From Bacillota bacterium (GTDB lineage Bacteria > Bacillota > Clostridia > Lachnospirales > Lachnospiraceae), in NCBI GenBank assembly GCA_023402845.1, contig JAEYFP010000038.1, positions 1-64,000 of the forward strand: a DNA stretch of 64,000 bases, written 5' to 3'. The translations under genes and the position numbers were made by a program. The notes beneath the pieces are model-generated. The model saw nothing but the letters and a program-made list of their open reading frames with translations. It did not search any database and was not told the DNA's origin. Positions within the stretch are counted from its first letter, which is position 1; each line of letters opens with the position of its first letter. Positions 8,988 to 17,795 of the stretch are shown piece by piece.

Positions 8988-9839
8988 ATGAAATTCGCAC
9001 CAATGAAAGAAATCTTGAAATTGGCCGAGGAACAGCAGGTTGCATATGGTGCCTATGTCACAGTTTCTTATGAAACAGCATTGGCAGCTATTGAAGCAGG
9101 ATCTGAGTTGAATTGCCCGGTGATCTTTATTACGGGAACAGATTGCTGTGACCTTATGGGAGGCTTTGAAGGAACGGTGGAAACCGTAAGGAGGGCTGCG
9201 GCAAATGCAAAGGTGCCGATCGCACTGCATTTGGATCATTGCCGTACGTATGAGGAGTGTGTGGAGGCGATTCAGGCAGGATATTCTTCTGTTATGATCG
9301 ACGGTTCGTCACTTCCGTTTGAAGAGAATGTCGCCATTACAAAGAAAGTAGTAGATTACGCACATGCTCATGGAATTACTGTTGAAGGTGAGCTTGGAAA
9401 GCTGGTTGGAGAAGAAGGCGATCTGATTGTAAAAGGGCCGGAAGCTGCACAAACCGATCCGCAGGAGGCAAAGGAGTTTGTGGAAAGGACAGGTGTTGAC
9501 TGCCTGGCAGTGAGTATCGGCACACAGCACGGTCATTATGTAGCGGCACCCAAGCTGAATATCGAAAGACTGAAGGCGATTAAAGAGGTTGTAGATGTTC
9601 CTCTTGTACTGCACGGCGGATCGGGAACACCGATTGATCAGGTACAGGAATCCATTCGCTGCGGTATCAGAAAAATAAATGTTGCTACCGACGTATTGAC
9701 TGCAGTAGCAGACTCTTTTGAAAATTTGAAAAAGCAGCCGGATTTTAAGTATAATACAAAAATGTTTATCAATTCTAAAGATACGGCAAAGGAATTTATC
9801 AAAGGTAAAATGAAAGATTTCAGATTTGAAAACAACTAA
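8988..9839 (+). CDS. class II ketose-bisphosphate aldolase, cassette 2
   Basis: This 283-residue zinc aldolase carries HLDH with D83 and H84, a second zinc ligand H181 in TQHG, a third H209 in LHGGSG, and SVMIDGSSLPFEEN at 101-114. It is clearly related to the aldolase at 1588-2466 but has a different N-terminal third. The predicted reaction is retro-aldol cleavage of a phosphorylated ketose to dihydroxyacetone phosphate plus an aldehyde. AAAGGA sites precede the start. It lies between PfkB kinase and the substrate-binding protein of a sugar importer, which places it in one operon with transport. Confidence 0.88.
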   Translation: MKFAPMKEILKLAEEQQVAYGAYVTVSYETALAAIEAGSELNCPVIFITGTDCCDLMGGFEGTVETVRRAAANAKVPIALHLDHCRTYEECVEAIQAGYSSVMIDGSSLPFEENVAITKKVVDYAHAHGITVEGELGKLVGEEGDLIVKGPEAAQTDPQEAKEFVERTGVDCLAVSIGTQHGHYVAAPKLNIERLKAIKEVVDVPLVLHGGSGTPIDQVQESIRCGIRKINVATDVLTAVADSFENLKKQPDFKYNTKMFINSKDTAKEFIKGKMKDFRFENN

Positions 9840-9892
9840 TGGGGAAAACTATTAACGGCATGATAAATGTGATGAATGGAGGATTTGTTACT

Positions 9893-11044
9893 ATGAAAAA
9901 GCGATTATTGGGTATTGCATTGGTAACGGCAATGGTAATGTCTTTAACGGCATGCGGGGCAGCTGGCACGACAGAAGAAGTACAGGAACCAAAAGCAGAG
10001 GAAACAACAGAGGCACCGGCTGAAGAAGCCGCCGATGCAGAGGAAGCCACGGCAGAGGATACAGCAGCCGATGTAAATGCGACTGTGATCTGGAGAGCAT
10101 TTGATGACCAGTTTCAGAGTGGATTCAGAATTATTATGCAGAATGAACAGGAGAAACTGGGGGGCATCGCACTTGATATGCAGGATGCCGCAAATGATGT
10201 TTCAACAGCAATCAGCAAGTTAGAAGCTGCACTTACAAAGGGAACCGATGTTGTAGCAATCTGTGCTCCCGACAGGGAGAGTACGGAAACTATGGCACAG
10301 AAATGTAATGAAGAAGGAGTTCCTGCAGTATTCTTTAATATGGAACCGATGGAAACAACGATGCAGACCTATGACAATATATTCTATGTAGGTGCACAGG
10401 CAAAAGAATCCGGTGAGATGTGTGCGCAGGCACTGATCAACTACTGGAATGCAAATACGGAAATTGCCGATAAAAACGGAGACGGTGTGCTGCAGCTTGT
10501 CGTTCTTCAGGGTGAAATCGGACAGCAGGACGTTGTCCTCCGTACACAGGCATATGAAGAAACATTAAAGGCACAGGGCATTGATTATGAAATATTGGCT
10601 ATGGATACTGCAAACTGGGATCAGGCACAGGCACTTGACAAAATGAATGCATGGATTACCGCTTATGGAATCGACGGAATTGAAGGTGTGCTTTGCAACA
10701 ATGATAATATGGCAATGGGTGCTGTTCAGGCATGTATTAACAATGGCTATAATACCGGTGACAAGGAAAAATTTGTTCCGATTGTAGGAATTGATGCCAA
10801 CATCGACGCACTGGAGGCAATGAAGGCCGGCTCTCTGTTAGGTACGGTACTGAATGATCGTCAGAATCAGTCAGATGCAATTATCAATGTAATCAAGGCA
10901 GTAAAGGAAGGCAAAGAAATCACAAAGGATGTTGTTGGTGTAGATTGTACAGTTGAAGGAAAATATGTATGGGTACCATACGTAATCGTAGATGAAAGCA
11001 ATCTGGATGCAACACTGGAGCTTATGACTTCTGTTTCACAGTAG
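9893..11044 (+). CDS. sugar ABC transporter substrate-binding lipoprotein
   Basis: The 383-residue protein starts with a lipoprotein signal peptide (MKKRLLGIALVTAMVMSLTA-C), so it should be lipid-anchored outside the membrane at the cysteine. A low-complexity Glu/Ala/Thr linker of roughly 40 residues follows, then a type I periplasmic-binding fold like RbsB/MglB. I chose ATG 9893 because GGAGG precedes it and an upstream in-frame ATG at 9839 overlaps the aldolase stop without giving a signal peptide. It captures the sugar for the ATPase and permease encoded next. A hairpin downstream may raise its level relative to the membrane parts. Confidence 0.9.
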   Translation: MKKRLLGIALVTAMVMSLTACGAAGTTEEVQEPKAEETTEAPAEEAADAEEATAEDTAADVNATVIWRAFDDQFQSGFRIIMQNEQEKLGGIALDMQDAANDVSTAISKLEAALTKGTDVVAICAPDRESTETMAQKCNEEGVPAVFFNMEPMETTMQTYDNIFYVGAQAKESGEMCAQALINYWNANTEIADKNGDGVLQLVVLQGEIGQQDVVLRTQAYEETLKAQGIDYEILAMDTANWDQAQALDKMNAWITAYGIDGIEGVLCNNDNMAMGAVQACINNGYNTGDKEKFVPIVGIDANIDALEAMKAGSLLGTVLNDRQNQSDAIINVIKAVKEGKEITKDVVGVDCTVEGKYVWVPYVIVDESNLDATLELMTSVSQ

Positions 11045-11083
11045 GCAATGTATGAAATAAACACAGGGTAGTTGAGAGTATGA

Positions 11084-11128
11084 TTCAAGAGGGTGTCAAA
11101 TAGGGACATATTTGATCACCCTCTTGAA
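11084..11128 (+). other. intercistronic hairpin after the binding-protein gene
   Basis: A stem of about 19 bp with one bulged base surrounds a GGGACA loop. No clear T-run follows. Hairpins in this position commonly stabilise the upstream mRNA or partly terminate it, giving more binding protein than ATPase and permease. Confidence 0.6.
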
Positions 11129-11151
11129 AATTAGGAAGGAGAAGTATTTCA

Positions 11152-12678
11152 TTGGAAAATTACAGATTAAAAATCAGTAATATGTCTAAATCTTTTCCGG
11201 GCGTAAAGGCTCTGGACAGAGTTCAACTGAATGTGAAGACAGGCTCTGTACTTGCATTGATCGGTGAAAACGGCGCGGGGAAATCTACATTGATGAAATG
11301 CCTGTTTGGCCTTTACCATCCTGAAGAAGGAAACATTGAACTGGACGGAAAAGAGGTACAGGTCACCGATCCGAATACAGCACTGCAGCTTGGAATCTCT
11401 ATGATACATCAGGAATTAAACCCCATTCCTTATAGGAATGTAATTGATAATATTTGGGTCGGCAGATTCGATAAAAAAGGAATTGTAGTAGATGAAGAGA
11501 ATATGAAAATAAGGACAGAGCAGCTGCTTACAGATTTGGAATTTAATATCTCTGCAAATACGCTTGCGAAGGATCTTTCCGTTTCGCAGCTGCAGGCAAT
11601 TGAAATTGCAAAGGCAGTTTCCTATGATGCAAAGGTAATTATTATGGATGAGCCAACCTCTTCCCTGACTGTAGCAGAGACAAAGCATTTGTTTAAAATT
11701 ATTACGCGCCTAAAGAATGAAGGAAGATCTATTATTTATATATCGCATAAATTAGAAGAAATTTTTGAAGTGGCGGATGAAATCACGGTGATGCGTGACG
11801 GACAGTATGTGGGAAATTGGAACATCGAGAATATAACAATAGATGAGCTGATTCACCAAATGGTCGGCCGTAATATGGAAGAGCGGTTTCCGCCGTCAGA
11901 GGATACCGTACGCGATGAAGTAATCCTTCGGGTAGAAGATTATACAAGTGCAGAGGAGCATTCCTTTGAGCATATCAGCTTTGAGCTTCATAAAGGGGAA
12001 GTGTTAGGAATCGGAGGTCTTGTAGGTGCGCAGAGAACAGAACTGGTGGAAGCAATATTCGGACTGAGAAAAATAAAAAGCGGAACGCTGACAATGAATG
12101 GAAAGATCATTTCCAATCGATCCTCTCAGGATGCAATCAAAAACAAATTTGCATTGCTTACCGAAGAGCGTCGTGCAACCGGAATTATACCAATGCTTTC
12201 TGTATGGGATAATGTACTTGTTGTCGCATATAAAAAGCTTTCCGATAATTTGATCGGATATATAAACAAAAAGAAAATGAAAAAAGATGTGGATGCAGTC
12301 TGTAAGGAATTGGACGTCAGAATGGCAAGCACGGAGACATTGATTAAAAATCTTTCCGGCGGCAACCAGCAAAAGGTATTAGTCGGAAGATGGCTGCTGT
12401 CAGATTGCGATGTTTTGATTTTAGACGAGCCTACACGAGGCGTTGATGTAGGAGCCAAATATGAAATCTATAAAATTATAAGAAATTTGGCTAAGAACGG
12501 AAAGAGCATTATCATGGTATCATCAGAAATGCCGGAACTGCTTGGGATGTCAGACAAGATCCTGATTATGTGTGAAGGGAAGCTGGCCGGAATATTGGCT
12601 AAGGACGAGGCAACACAGGTAGAAGTAATGCGCTATGCTACAAAATTTTCTAATAAGGCAAAGGAGGAAGTTTCCTAG
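11152..12678 (+). CDS. sugar ABC transporter, double ATPase (RbsA/MglA type)
   Basis: At 508 residues this contains two fused ATP-binding cassettes, as is usual for the ribose/galactose importer family. The first half has GENGAGKST and IIMDEPTSSLT; the second has the signature LSGGNQQKVLVGRWL and LILDEPTRGVDVGAKYEIY. It starts at a TTG codon with GGAAGGAG about ten bases upstream; no better start exists. Its stop codon abuts the permease ATG. It powers import of the cassette 2 sugar. Confidence 0.92.
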   Translation: MENYRLKISNMSKSFPGVKALDRVQLNVKTGSVLALIGENGAGKSTLMKCLFGLYHPEEGNIELDGKEVQVTDPNTALQLGISMIHQELNPIPYRNVIDNIWVGRFDKKGIVVDEENMKIRTEQLLTDLEFNISANTLAKDLSVSQLQAIEIAKAVSYDAKVIIMDEPTSSLTVAETKHLFKIITRLKNEGRSIIYISHKLEEIFEVADEITVMRDGQYVGNWNIENITIDELIHQMVGRNMEERFPPSEDTVRDEVILRVEDYTSAEEHSFEHISFELHKGEVLGIGGLVGAQRTELVEAIFGLRKIKSGTLTMNGKIISNRSSQDAIKNKFALLTEERRATGIIPMLSVWDNVLVVAYKKLSDNLIGYINKKKMKKDVDAVCKELDVRMASTETLIKNLSGGNQQKVLVGRWLLSDCDVLILDEPTRGVDVGAKYEIYKIIRNLAKNGKSIIMVSSEMPELLGMSDKILIMCEGKLAGILAKDEATQVEVMRYATKFSNKAKEEVS

Positions 12679-13689
12679 ATGAATATGAAGATTGAAGGCA
12701 GTAAGCTTGCCAAAATAAAGAAAATTTTAATTGATAAGGCACTTGTAATTGTCTTGCTGTTTATGATTATCGGTATTATTATAATAGAGCCGTCTTTTTT
12801 ACAGTGGCGTGTATTTACAGATATTATTACACAATCTGCGGTAAAAATGATCTGCGCACTCGGCCTGATGTTTCCGCTGCTGATTGGAGGAACAGATCTT
12901 GCCGGCGGCAGACAGGTAGGCTTGGCGGCGGTGCTTGTGGCATCCATGTCCCAGATGGCCGATTATTCAAACAAATTTTGGCCTAACCTTCCTGAAATTC
13001 CCATTGTGATACCCATTTTGATTACTATTGCGGTTGTAGCGGTGATTGGATTTGCAAATGGTTTTATGGTTTCAAAGTTAAAAATGGCTCCGTTTATTGC
13101 GACCTTCGGTATGTCCACAATTGTTTACGGTATCAATTGTCTTTATTTTGCAAAAAAACCAAACAATTCACAGCCGATAGGAGGAATCCGTGAGGATCTG
13201 AGGTTTTTGAGCAGCTATAAGCTGTTCGGGCAGATTAGTCTTTTGGTTGTAATCGCAGTGATTGCAGTGATTATCGTTTGGTTTGTATTAAATAAAACAG
13301 TATTCGGAAAGAACATTTACATTGTCGGCGGAAATCCGGAGGCAGCCAAGGTATCAGGTGTAAACGTACATAAGGTCATTATGTCCGTATTCATTATTGA
13401 AAGCTGCTTGGTAGGCTTGGCCGGTATTATGGAGGTGGCAAGAACGGGTGGTGCGAACAGCTCTTATGGAAATGCATATGAATTTGATGCGATTTCCTCT
13501 TGCGTGGTTGGCGGCGTATCCCTTAGCGGCGGCATAGGAAAGGTGTCTGGTGCCGCAATCGGAGTCATTATTTTTACCTTTATCAGTTATGGTCTGGCAT
13601 TTATCGGCGTAAACTCCAACTGGCAGCTGATTATAAAGGGTATTATCATATGCAGTGCGGTAGCGCTTGATATGAGAAAAAATGCATAA
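12679..13689 (+). CDS. sugar ABC transporter permease (RbsC/MglC type)
   Basis: The 336-residue membrane protein has about ten hydrophobic segments and belongs to the branched-chain/sugar permease superfamily. Motifs typical of RbsC-like proteins are visible, including NGFMVSKLKMAPFIATFGM and GGNPEAAKVSGV, followed by GGVSLSGGIGKVSGAAIG. It begins immediately after the ATPase stop, with a GGAGG-like site inside the end of that gene, so the two are translationally coupled. It forms the channel of the cassette 2 importer. Confidence 0.92.
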   Translation: MNMKIEGSKLAKIKKILIDKALVIVLLFMIIGIIIIEPSFLQWRVFTDIITQSAVKMICALGLMFPLLIGGTDLAGGRQVGLAAVLVASMSQMADYSNKFWPNLPEIPIVIPILITIAVVAVIGFANGFMVSKLKMAPFIATFGMSTIVYGINCLYFAKKPNNSQPIGGIREDLRFLSSYKLFGQISLLVVIAVIAVIIVWFVLNKTVFGKNIYIVGGNPEAAKVSGVNVHKVIMSVFIIESCLVGLAGIMEVARTGGANSSYGNAYEFDAISSCVVGGVSLSGGIGKVSGAAIGVIIFTFISYGLAFIGVNSNWQLIIKGIIICSAVALDMRKNA

Positions 13690-13714
13690 AAGGAAATAAG
13701 GAAGGACTAAAAAG

Positions 13715-14608
13715 ATGAGAAATGTAAGTTTATGTGAAAAATTAGATGTGTCGGCGATTGTGCAGGGCTTTTGGAGACTGGAAGACTGGAAGCTCACAAC
13801 GGATGAGCTGATTGATTTTATGAATGCATGTATCGAAAAGGGTGTCACAACTTTTGATACGGCAGAAATTTATTCAGACACGCGCTGTGAAAGCCTGATG
13901 GGTGAGGCTTTTTCCAAAGAACCTGCAATCAGAAGCAAAATCAAGCTCGTTTCTAAAACAGGAATATTTAAAGAATCAATTAATGGAGAAGCATTTGGAT
14001 ATTACGATACAAGCTATGACAGAATTTTGAGCTCCTGTAAAGAAAGCTTGAAACGTCTTCACACGGATTACCTGGATTTGTATTTGATCCATCGCGAGGA
14101 TCCCTGCTTTGATCCGTGGGAAACAGCGAGAGCCCTGAAGGATTTAAAAAAAGAAGGACTGATTAAGGAAGCGGGAGTATCGAACTTTGATCCTTTTAAA
14201 TTTGATGCATTGAATAAAGCAATGGGCGGAGAGCTCGTTACGAATCAAATTGAGTGGAATCCTGTTTGCTTTGAACATTTTAACAGTGGCATGATGGATT
14301 ATCTTGCGGCAAATCAAATTCATCCGATGATCTGGTCGCCGCTGGCCGGAGGAAAACTATTTTCAAACGGCGATGAAATGTGCAGAAGGGCGATGAGTAA
14401 AATTACTGAAATTGCTCAAAGACATGGAGAAAAACCGGAAACGATTATTTATGCATGGCTGCTGTATCATCCCGTAAAAGCTGTTCCGCTTTCGGGAAGC
14501 AATAAGCTTGAGAGACTGGAGCTTGCAATCAGAGCACTTGAAGTTAAGCTGGAACACCATGAATGGTATGAGATTTATACGGCAAGCGGGCAGCAGGTGC
14601 TGAGATAG
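13715..14608 (+). CDS. aldo/keto reductase (YdhF-like)
   Basis: This 297-residue protein is a TIM-barrel NADPH-dependent aldo/keto reductase. The family motifs GVTTFDTAEIYSD (catalytic D and Y), a lysine in KLVSKTG, and DYLDLYLIHREDP (catalytic histidine region) are visible. It is the last gene of cassette 2, 25 bases after the permease, and is followed by a terminator. It could reduce the aldehyde from the aldolase or act on the imported sugar before phosphorylation; the sequence does not decide. It plays the position that the iron dehydrogenase plays in cassette 1. Confidence 0.88.
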   Translation: MRNVSLCEKLDVSAIVQGFWRLEDWKLTTDELIDFMNACIEKGVTTFDTAEIYSDTRCESLMGEAFSKEPAIRSKIKLVSKTGIFKESINGEAFGYYDTSYDRILSSCKESLKRLHTDYLDLYLIHREDPCFDPWETARALKDLKKEGLIKEAGVSNFDPFKFDALNKAMGGELVTNQIEWNPVCFEHFNSGMMDYLAANQIHPMIWSPLAGGKLFSNGDEMCRRAMSKITEIAQRHGEKPETIIYAWLLYHPVKAVPLSGSNKLERLELAIRALEVKLEHHEWYEIYTASGQQVLR

Positions 14609-14651
14609 CCGGAAACCTTAAAGGTTAAAGAGAAACCTATTTGTTGAATTT

Positions 14652-14698
14652 AAGCGAAGAAAATGTAAGGAAACTTCATTTTCTTCGCTTGAATTTTT
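14652..14698 (+). terminator. terminator of sugar cassette 2
   Basis: A perfect 14-bp stem (14652-14665 with 14677-14690) is followed by GAATTTTTT. It closes the operon that starts at the promoter near 7922. Confidence 0.85.
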
Positions 14699-14700
14699 TC

Positions 14701-14823
14701 ATTATATAGGAAATTACTCCGAAATTCCTATATAATAAAATTTTATGCGCAGCTACGCGCGCGGAACAAAAGCTGTGCTGTCGGAGCAAATGATCGCGAT
14801 AGTGGGAGAAGCACACTTTTGTT
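14701..14823. repeat. dispersed structured repeat, copy A
   Basis: This roughly 123-base stretch recurs at 50281-50402. Copy A starts with a hairpin (ATTATATAGGAA with its complement), continues with a core starting TTTTATGCGCAGCTACGCGC, and ends in a second stem where GAACAAAAG/CTTTTGTTC and TGTGC/GCACA pair around an inner loop (14764-14823). A short reading frame runs through it, but base pairing rather than protein seems conserved: one stem position differs between copies as T-A versus A-T. Function unknown. Confidence 0.7.
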
Positions 14824-14933
14824 CTGATCTATTATTTGACAGACATTGTAGGAAAGAGATAAAATATATGAAGAAGCCGCCAAACGAAATAAATGAGTTT
14901 CTTCCTATTTTTAATGAAGCAATATAATTTAGC

Positions 14934-15242
14934 TTAAGGTACCGCCTTGGAAGAAACCGTCGGCAGATGGCTCAGGTTGTTGTCCTCGCTTCCGTCCGGC
15001 AGGGATTTTAAATACTCGGAACCGTTCCTGTGCGCAATACCGACTCCTTTAATTTCTCCGCTTTTGGCGAGATGAACGCCGGTTTCCTTATCTACGATTT
15101 TTCCATCGGAAAGCTGGTAGCCGGTAACGCGGCCGCTTTCTTTTACAAGTCCGATAATATCGGAAGCGTCGCTCTTTGCAGCCGGAATGTCATCGAGCGC
15201 GTTCATTGCGAGAGAAGCCGTATAATCATCGGTTGATTTCAT
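14934..15242 (-). CDS. DUF3892-domain protein
   Basis: The 102-residue product contains a C-terminal domain like DUF3892 (TGYQLSDGKIVDKETGVHLA, then SEYLKSLPDGSEDNNLSHLP), found in small Firmicute proteins of unknown function. The N-terminal 35 residues are an uncharacterised extension. GGAGG lies 8 bases upstream of the ATG at 15240-15242. It is encoded alone, between the dispersed repeat and the divergent molybdenum-cofactor operon. Confidence 0.75.
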   Translation of the reverse strand: MKSTDDYTASLAMNALDDIPAAKSDASDIIGLVKESGRVTGYQLSDGKIVDKETGVHLAKSGEIKGVGIAHRNGSEYLKSLPDGSEDNNLSHLPTVSSKAVP

Positions 15243-15357
15243 ATCATTACCTCCAAATAGTTTTAGTAGGATACTGAAAATAGTATTTGTGATTTCCTGA
15301 AAAATATGTATTCCTTACAATGGGGAGTTAAAGATTTAACAAAGACAGGAGGCAGAA

Positions 15358-15840
15358 ATGAATACGAAAAATAAATTAACACATTTTAATAAAGATGGAA
15401 ATGCAATTATGGTTGATGTCTCTGAAAAGAAGATCACTGAAAGGGAGGCTTTGGCATCCGGAAAGATTTTTGTAAGCAGGGAGGTAATGGAGGCAATCAG
15501 GGGCGGCGGTTCTAATAAAGGAGACGTGCTCGGTGTCGCAAGGGTTGCCGGCATGATGGCTGTTAAGCAAACGAGTGCCTTGATCCCTATGTGCCACCCG
15601 CTTTCGATTGATCGGTGCGGCATCGAGTTTATTTGTGATGAAAATGAAAACACGGTTACCGCATCGTGTACGGTAAAGATAGAGGGAAAGACCGGCGTTG
15701 AGATGGAGGCTTTGACAGGAGTATCTGTGGCATTGCTGACGGTTTATGATATGTGTAAGGCGATCGATAAGCGAATGATAATTTCGGACATCCGCCTTAT
15801 TAAAAAGACGGGCGGAAAGAGTGGAGAGTTCTATGCTTGA
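15358..15840 (+). CDS. moaC: cyclic pyranopterin monophosphate synthase MoaC
   Basis: This 160-residue protein is MoaC, which together with MoaA converts GTP to cyclic pyranopterin monophosphate, the first step of molybdenum-cofactor synthesis. Characteristic segments are MVDVSEK, GDVLGVARVAGMMAVKQTS, LIPMCHPL and GVEMEALTGVSVALLTVYDMCKA, with the catalytic lysine in the KRMIISDIRLI stretch. AGGAGG precedes the ATG. It heads the operon moaC-moaA-mog-MOSC and its end overlaps the moaA start. Confidence 0.95.
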   Translation: MNTKNKLTHFNKDGNAIMVDVSEKKITEREALASGKIFVSREVMEAIRGGGSNKGDVLGVARVAGMMAVKQTSALIPMCHPLSIDRCGIEFICDENENTVTASCTVKIEGKTGVEMEALTGVSVALLTVYDMCKAIDKRMIISDIRLIKKTGGKSGEFYA

Positions 15841-16837
15841 CGCAAGGGGCAGGGAAATAGACTATATTAGAATTTCGGTGACGGACCGCTGTAACCTGCG
15901 GTGCGGCTACTGCATTCCCAAAGAGGGTGTGCGGCTTTGCGCACATGAGGATCTTTTGAGCTTCGAGGAGATAGAACGGCTTGTACGCATGTTTGCAGGG
16001 ATAGGCATCCGGTTTGTGAAGCTGACGGGCGGCGAGCCGTTTATCAGAAAAGATTTTATGAAGCTGGCTGGTCGAATCAAAGATATTCCGGGAATGGAAA
16101 AGCTGACGGTCACGACAAATGGGACGTTTCTTCTGCCGGAAACGGTGCCTCAGATTCTGAACTGTTTTGATGGGATCAATGTCAGTCTTGATGCAATGGA
16201 CAGAGTGGTTTATGAAGCACTGTCAGGTGCCAATACATTTGACAGCGTATATAATGGACTGCTGCTGTTGATTGAAGAAAACGACTTGAGAAAAAGGCCG
16301 GTTTCTATCAAACTGAACTGTGTCCTGACCGGACAAAACAAAAAGGAAATTGTAAAAATCGCCGGATTTGCGAAATCGCGGAAGCTGGCTGTGCGTTTTA
16401 TTGAGCTGATGCCGGTTGGGCTTGGCAAAGAATTTTTGGAAAGGGAACAATGGCCATTGCAGGAGGCGGAGGCAAAAAGACTTATAGAAGAAGCCTACGG
16501 ACCGTTGACATTGCTTCATGAAAAATATGGAGTAGGCCCTGCTGTTTATTATGCGTTAGAAGGCTTTCAGGGAAAAGTTGGATTTATCAGCGCGCTTTCA
16601 CATAAATTCTGCAGCGGATGCAACCGCATTCGCCTGACTGCGGACGGTTATCTGAAAACTTGTCTGCAATATGAAAGCGGCATAGATTTGCGGGAATTGT
16701 TGAGGAATGGAAAAACAAATGAGGAAATCAGGCAGGCTGTTATGCGGACAGTATGGAATAAGCCATCGGAGCATGCGTTTTCAGAACAGGAAATTTTGAA
16801 TGGGGAAAACCGATGCATGTCGGAAATCGGAGGATAA
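15833..16837 (+). CDS. moaA: GTP 3',8-cyclase MoaA (radical SAM)
   Basis: MoaA of 334 residues carries the radical SAM cluster motif CNLRCGYC near residue 20 and a second Fe-S site near the C-terminus (CSGCN, then a third cysteine in LKTCL), plus the terminal GG pair that activates the enzyme. It makes 3',8-cyclo-GTP, the MoaC substrate. I chose ATG 15833, which overlaps the moaC stop and gives the standard MLDARGREIDYIRIS start; a GTG at 15821 is possible. Genes moaD/moaE and moeA are not in this window. Confidence 0.95.
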   Translation: MLDARGREIDYIRISVTDRCNLRCGYCIPKEGVRLCAHEDLLSFEEIERLVRMFAGIGIRFVKLTGGEPFIRKDFMKLAGRIKDIPGMEKLTVTTNGTFLLPETVPQILNCFDGINVSLDAMDRVVYEALSGANTFDSVYNGLLLLIEENDLRKRPVSIKLNCVLTGQNKKEIVKIAGFAKSRKLAVRFIELMPVGLGKEFLEREQWPLQEAEAKRLIEEAYGPLTLLHEKYGVGPAVYYALEGFQGKVGFISALSHKFCSGCNRIRLTADGYLKTCLQYESGIDLRELLRNGKTNEEIRQAVMRTVWNKPSEHAFSEQEILNGENRCMSEIGG

Positions 16838-16841
16838 AGAA

Positions 16842-16859
16842 ATGAGGAAAAAAAAATGA
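16842..16859 (+). other. five-codon minicistron overlapping the mog start
   Basis: GGAGG at 16829-16833 is ideally placed for an ATG at 16842, which opens a frame of only five codons (M-R-K-K-K) ending in TGA at 16857-16859. That stop overlaps the mog ATG at 16856 in an ATGA junction. The A9 run just before it is slippery. Translation could re-initiate, or slippage to ten A residues would add five residues to Mog. Confidence 0.5.
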
Positions 16860-17344
16860 GGGCATCTATTATCATATCCAGCGATTCCGGCTATCAGGGG
16901 ACAAGGGAGGATTTGAGCGGCCCTGTGATCCGGGAGATTTTAGAGCGGAGCGGTTATGAGATTATGGAACAGATATTGCTGTCGGACGAGCAGGAGTTGT
17001 TGTCTGAGAAGCTGAGGGAGATCTGCGACAGCAGACAAGCGGACTTACTCATTACGACCGGAGGAACCGGTTTTTCGGGGCGGGACCGGATGCCTGAGGC
17101 CACAAAAGCCGTCATAGAAAAGGAAGTGCCGGGAATTCCGGAGGCAATGCGTGCCTACAGCATGCAGCTTACGAAGCGTGCAATGCTAAGCAGGGGAACC
17201 GCCGGTATCCGAAACGGGACATTGATTATCAATCTGCCGGGAAGTCCGAAGGCCGTCCGGGAATGCCTGGAATATATTTTACCGGAATTAAAGCATGGAT
17301 TGGAAGTGCTGATCGGAGAAGCGCACAACTGCGCAAGGGAATAA
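16856..17344 (+). CDS. mog: MogA/MoaB-type molybdopterin adenylyltransferase
   Basis: The 162-residue product is the small MogA/MoaB fold that adenylylates molybdopterin before metal insertion. The family signature TTGGTGFSGRDRMPEAT lies near residue 66 and LPGSPKAVRECLEYILPEL near the C-terminus. The ATG at 16856 has no good ribosome site of its own: the GGAGG upstream fits a five-codon minicistron whose stop overlaps this start. It sits between moaA and a MOSC gene in the cofactor operon. Confidence 0.88.
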   Translation: MRASIIISSDSGYQGTREDLSGPVIREILERSGYEIMEQILLSDEQELLSEKLREICDSRQADLLITTGGTGFSGRDRMPEATKAVIEKEVPGIPEAMRAYSMQLTKRAMLSRGTAGIRNGTLIINLPGSPKAVRECLEYILPELKHGLEVLIGEAHNCARE

Positions 17345-17357
17345 CAGGAGGAACGAT

Positions 17358-17789
17358 ATGGGAACAGTACGTGCGGTCTGTATCAGCGAAAAAAGAGGAA
17401 CTGTTAAAAAGAATATAACAACCTGCCGTTTGATTGAAAATTATGGATTGGAGAATGATGCTCATGCGGGGGATTGGCACAGGCAGGTAAGCCTTTTGTC
17501 CTATGAAAAAATAGAGGAATTCAAAGAAAAGGGAGCGCCGGTTAAGGAGGGTTCTTTTGGTGAAAATCTGGTAGTGGAGGGTTTTGATTTCAAGAATATG
17601 CCGGTCGGGGCAAGACTTAAATGTAAAGATGTCCTGCTGGAGCTGACACAAATCGGAAAGGAATGCCATAGCGGCTGTGAGATATACAAAATCATGGGTG
17701 ACTGTATTATGCCTCGTGAGGGAGTATTTGCGCGAGTCCTGCACGGAGGGACGATCTCCGAAGGGGATGTGATGACGGAGGTTATATAA
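17358..17789 (+). CDS. MOSC-domain protein
   Basis: This 143-residue protein consists of a single MOSC domain, the C-terminal domain of molybdenum-cofactor sulfurases. It contains the invariant cysteine region (QIGKECHSGCEIYK) and GSFGENLVVEGFDF. Stand-alone MOSC proteins are common in clostridial molybdenum-cofactor operons and are thought to handle sulfur or bind the cofactor; the exact reaction is unproven. AGGAGG precedes the start. Last gene of the operon; it ends only 6 bases before the convergent AraC gene. Confidence 0.85.
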   Translation: MGTVRAVCISEKRGTVKKNITTCRLIENYGLENDAHAGDWHRQVSLLSYEKIEEFKEKGAPVKEGSFGENLVVEGFDFKNMPVGARLKCKDVLLELTQIGKECHSGCEIYKIMGDCIMPREGVFARVLHGGTISEGDVMTEVI

Positions 17790-17795
17790 CGCCTT

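Noticed and set aside
14745..14927. A 60-codon frame in dispersed repeat copy A, with a similar one at 50324-50566 in copy B
   Set aside because: The shared MRSYAR...TKAVLSE start lies entirely in the repeat core, ribosome sites are absent and the frames diverge right after it. I treat the element as structured DNA/RNA instead.
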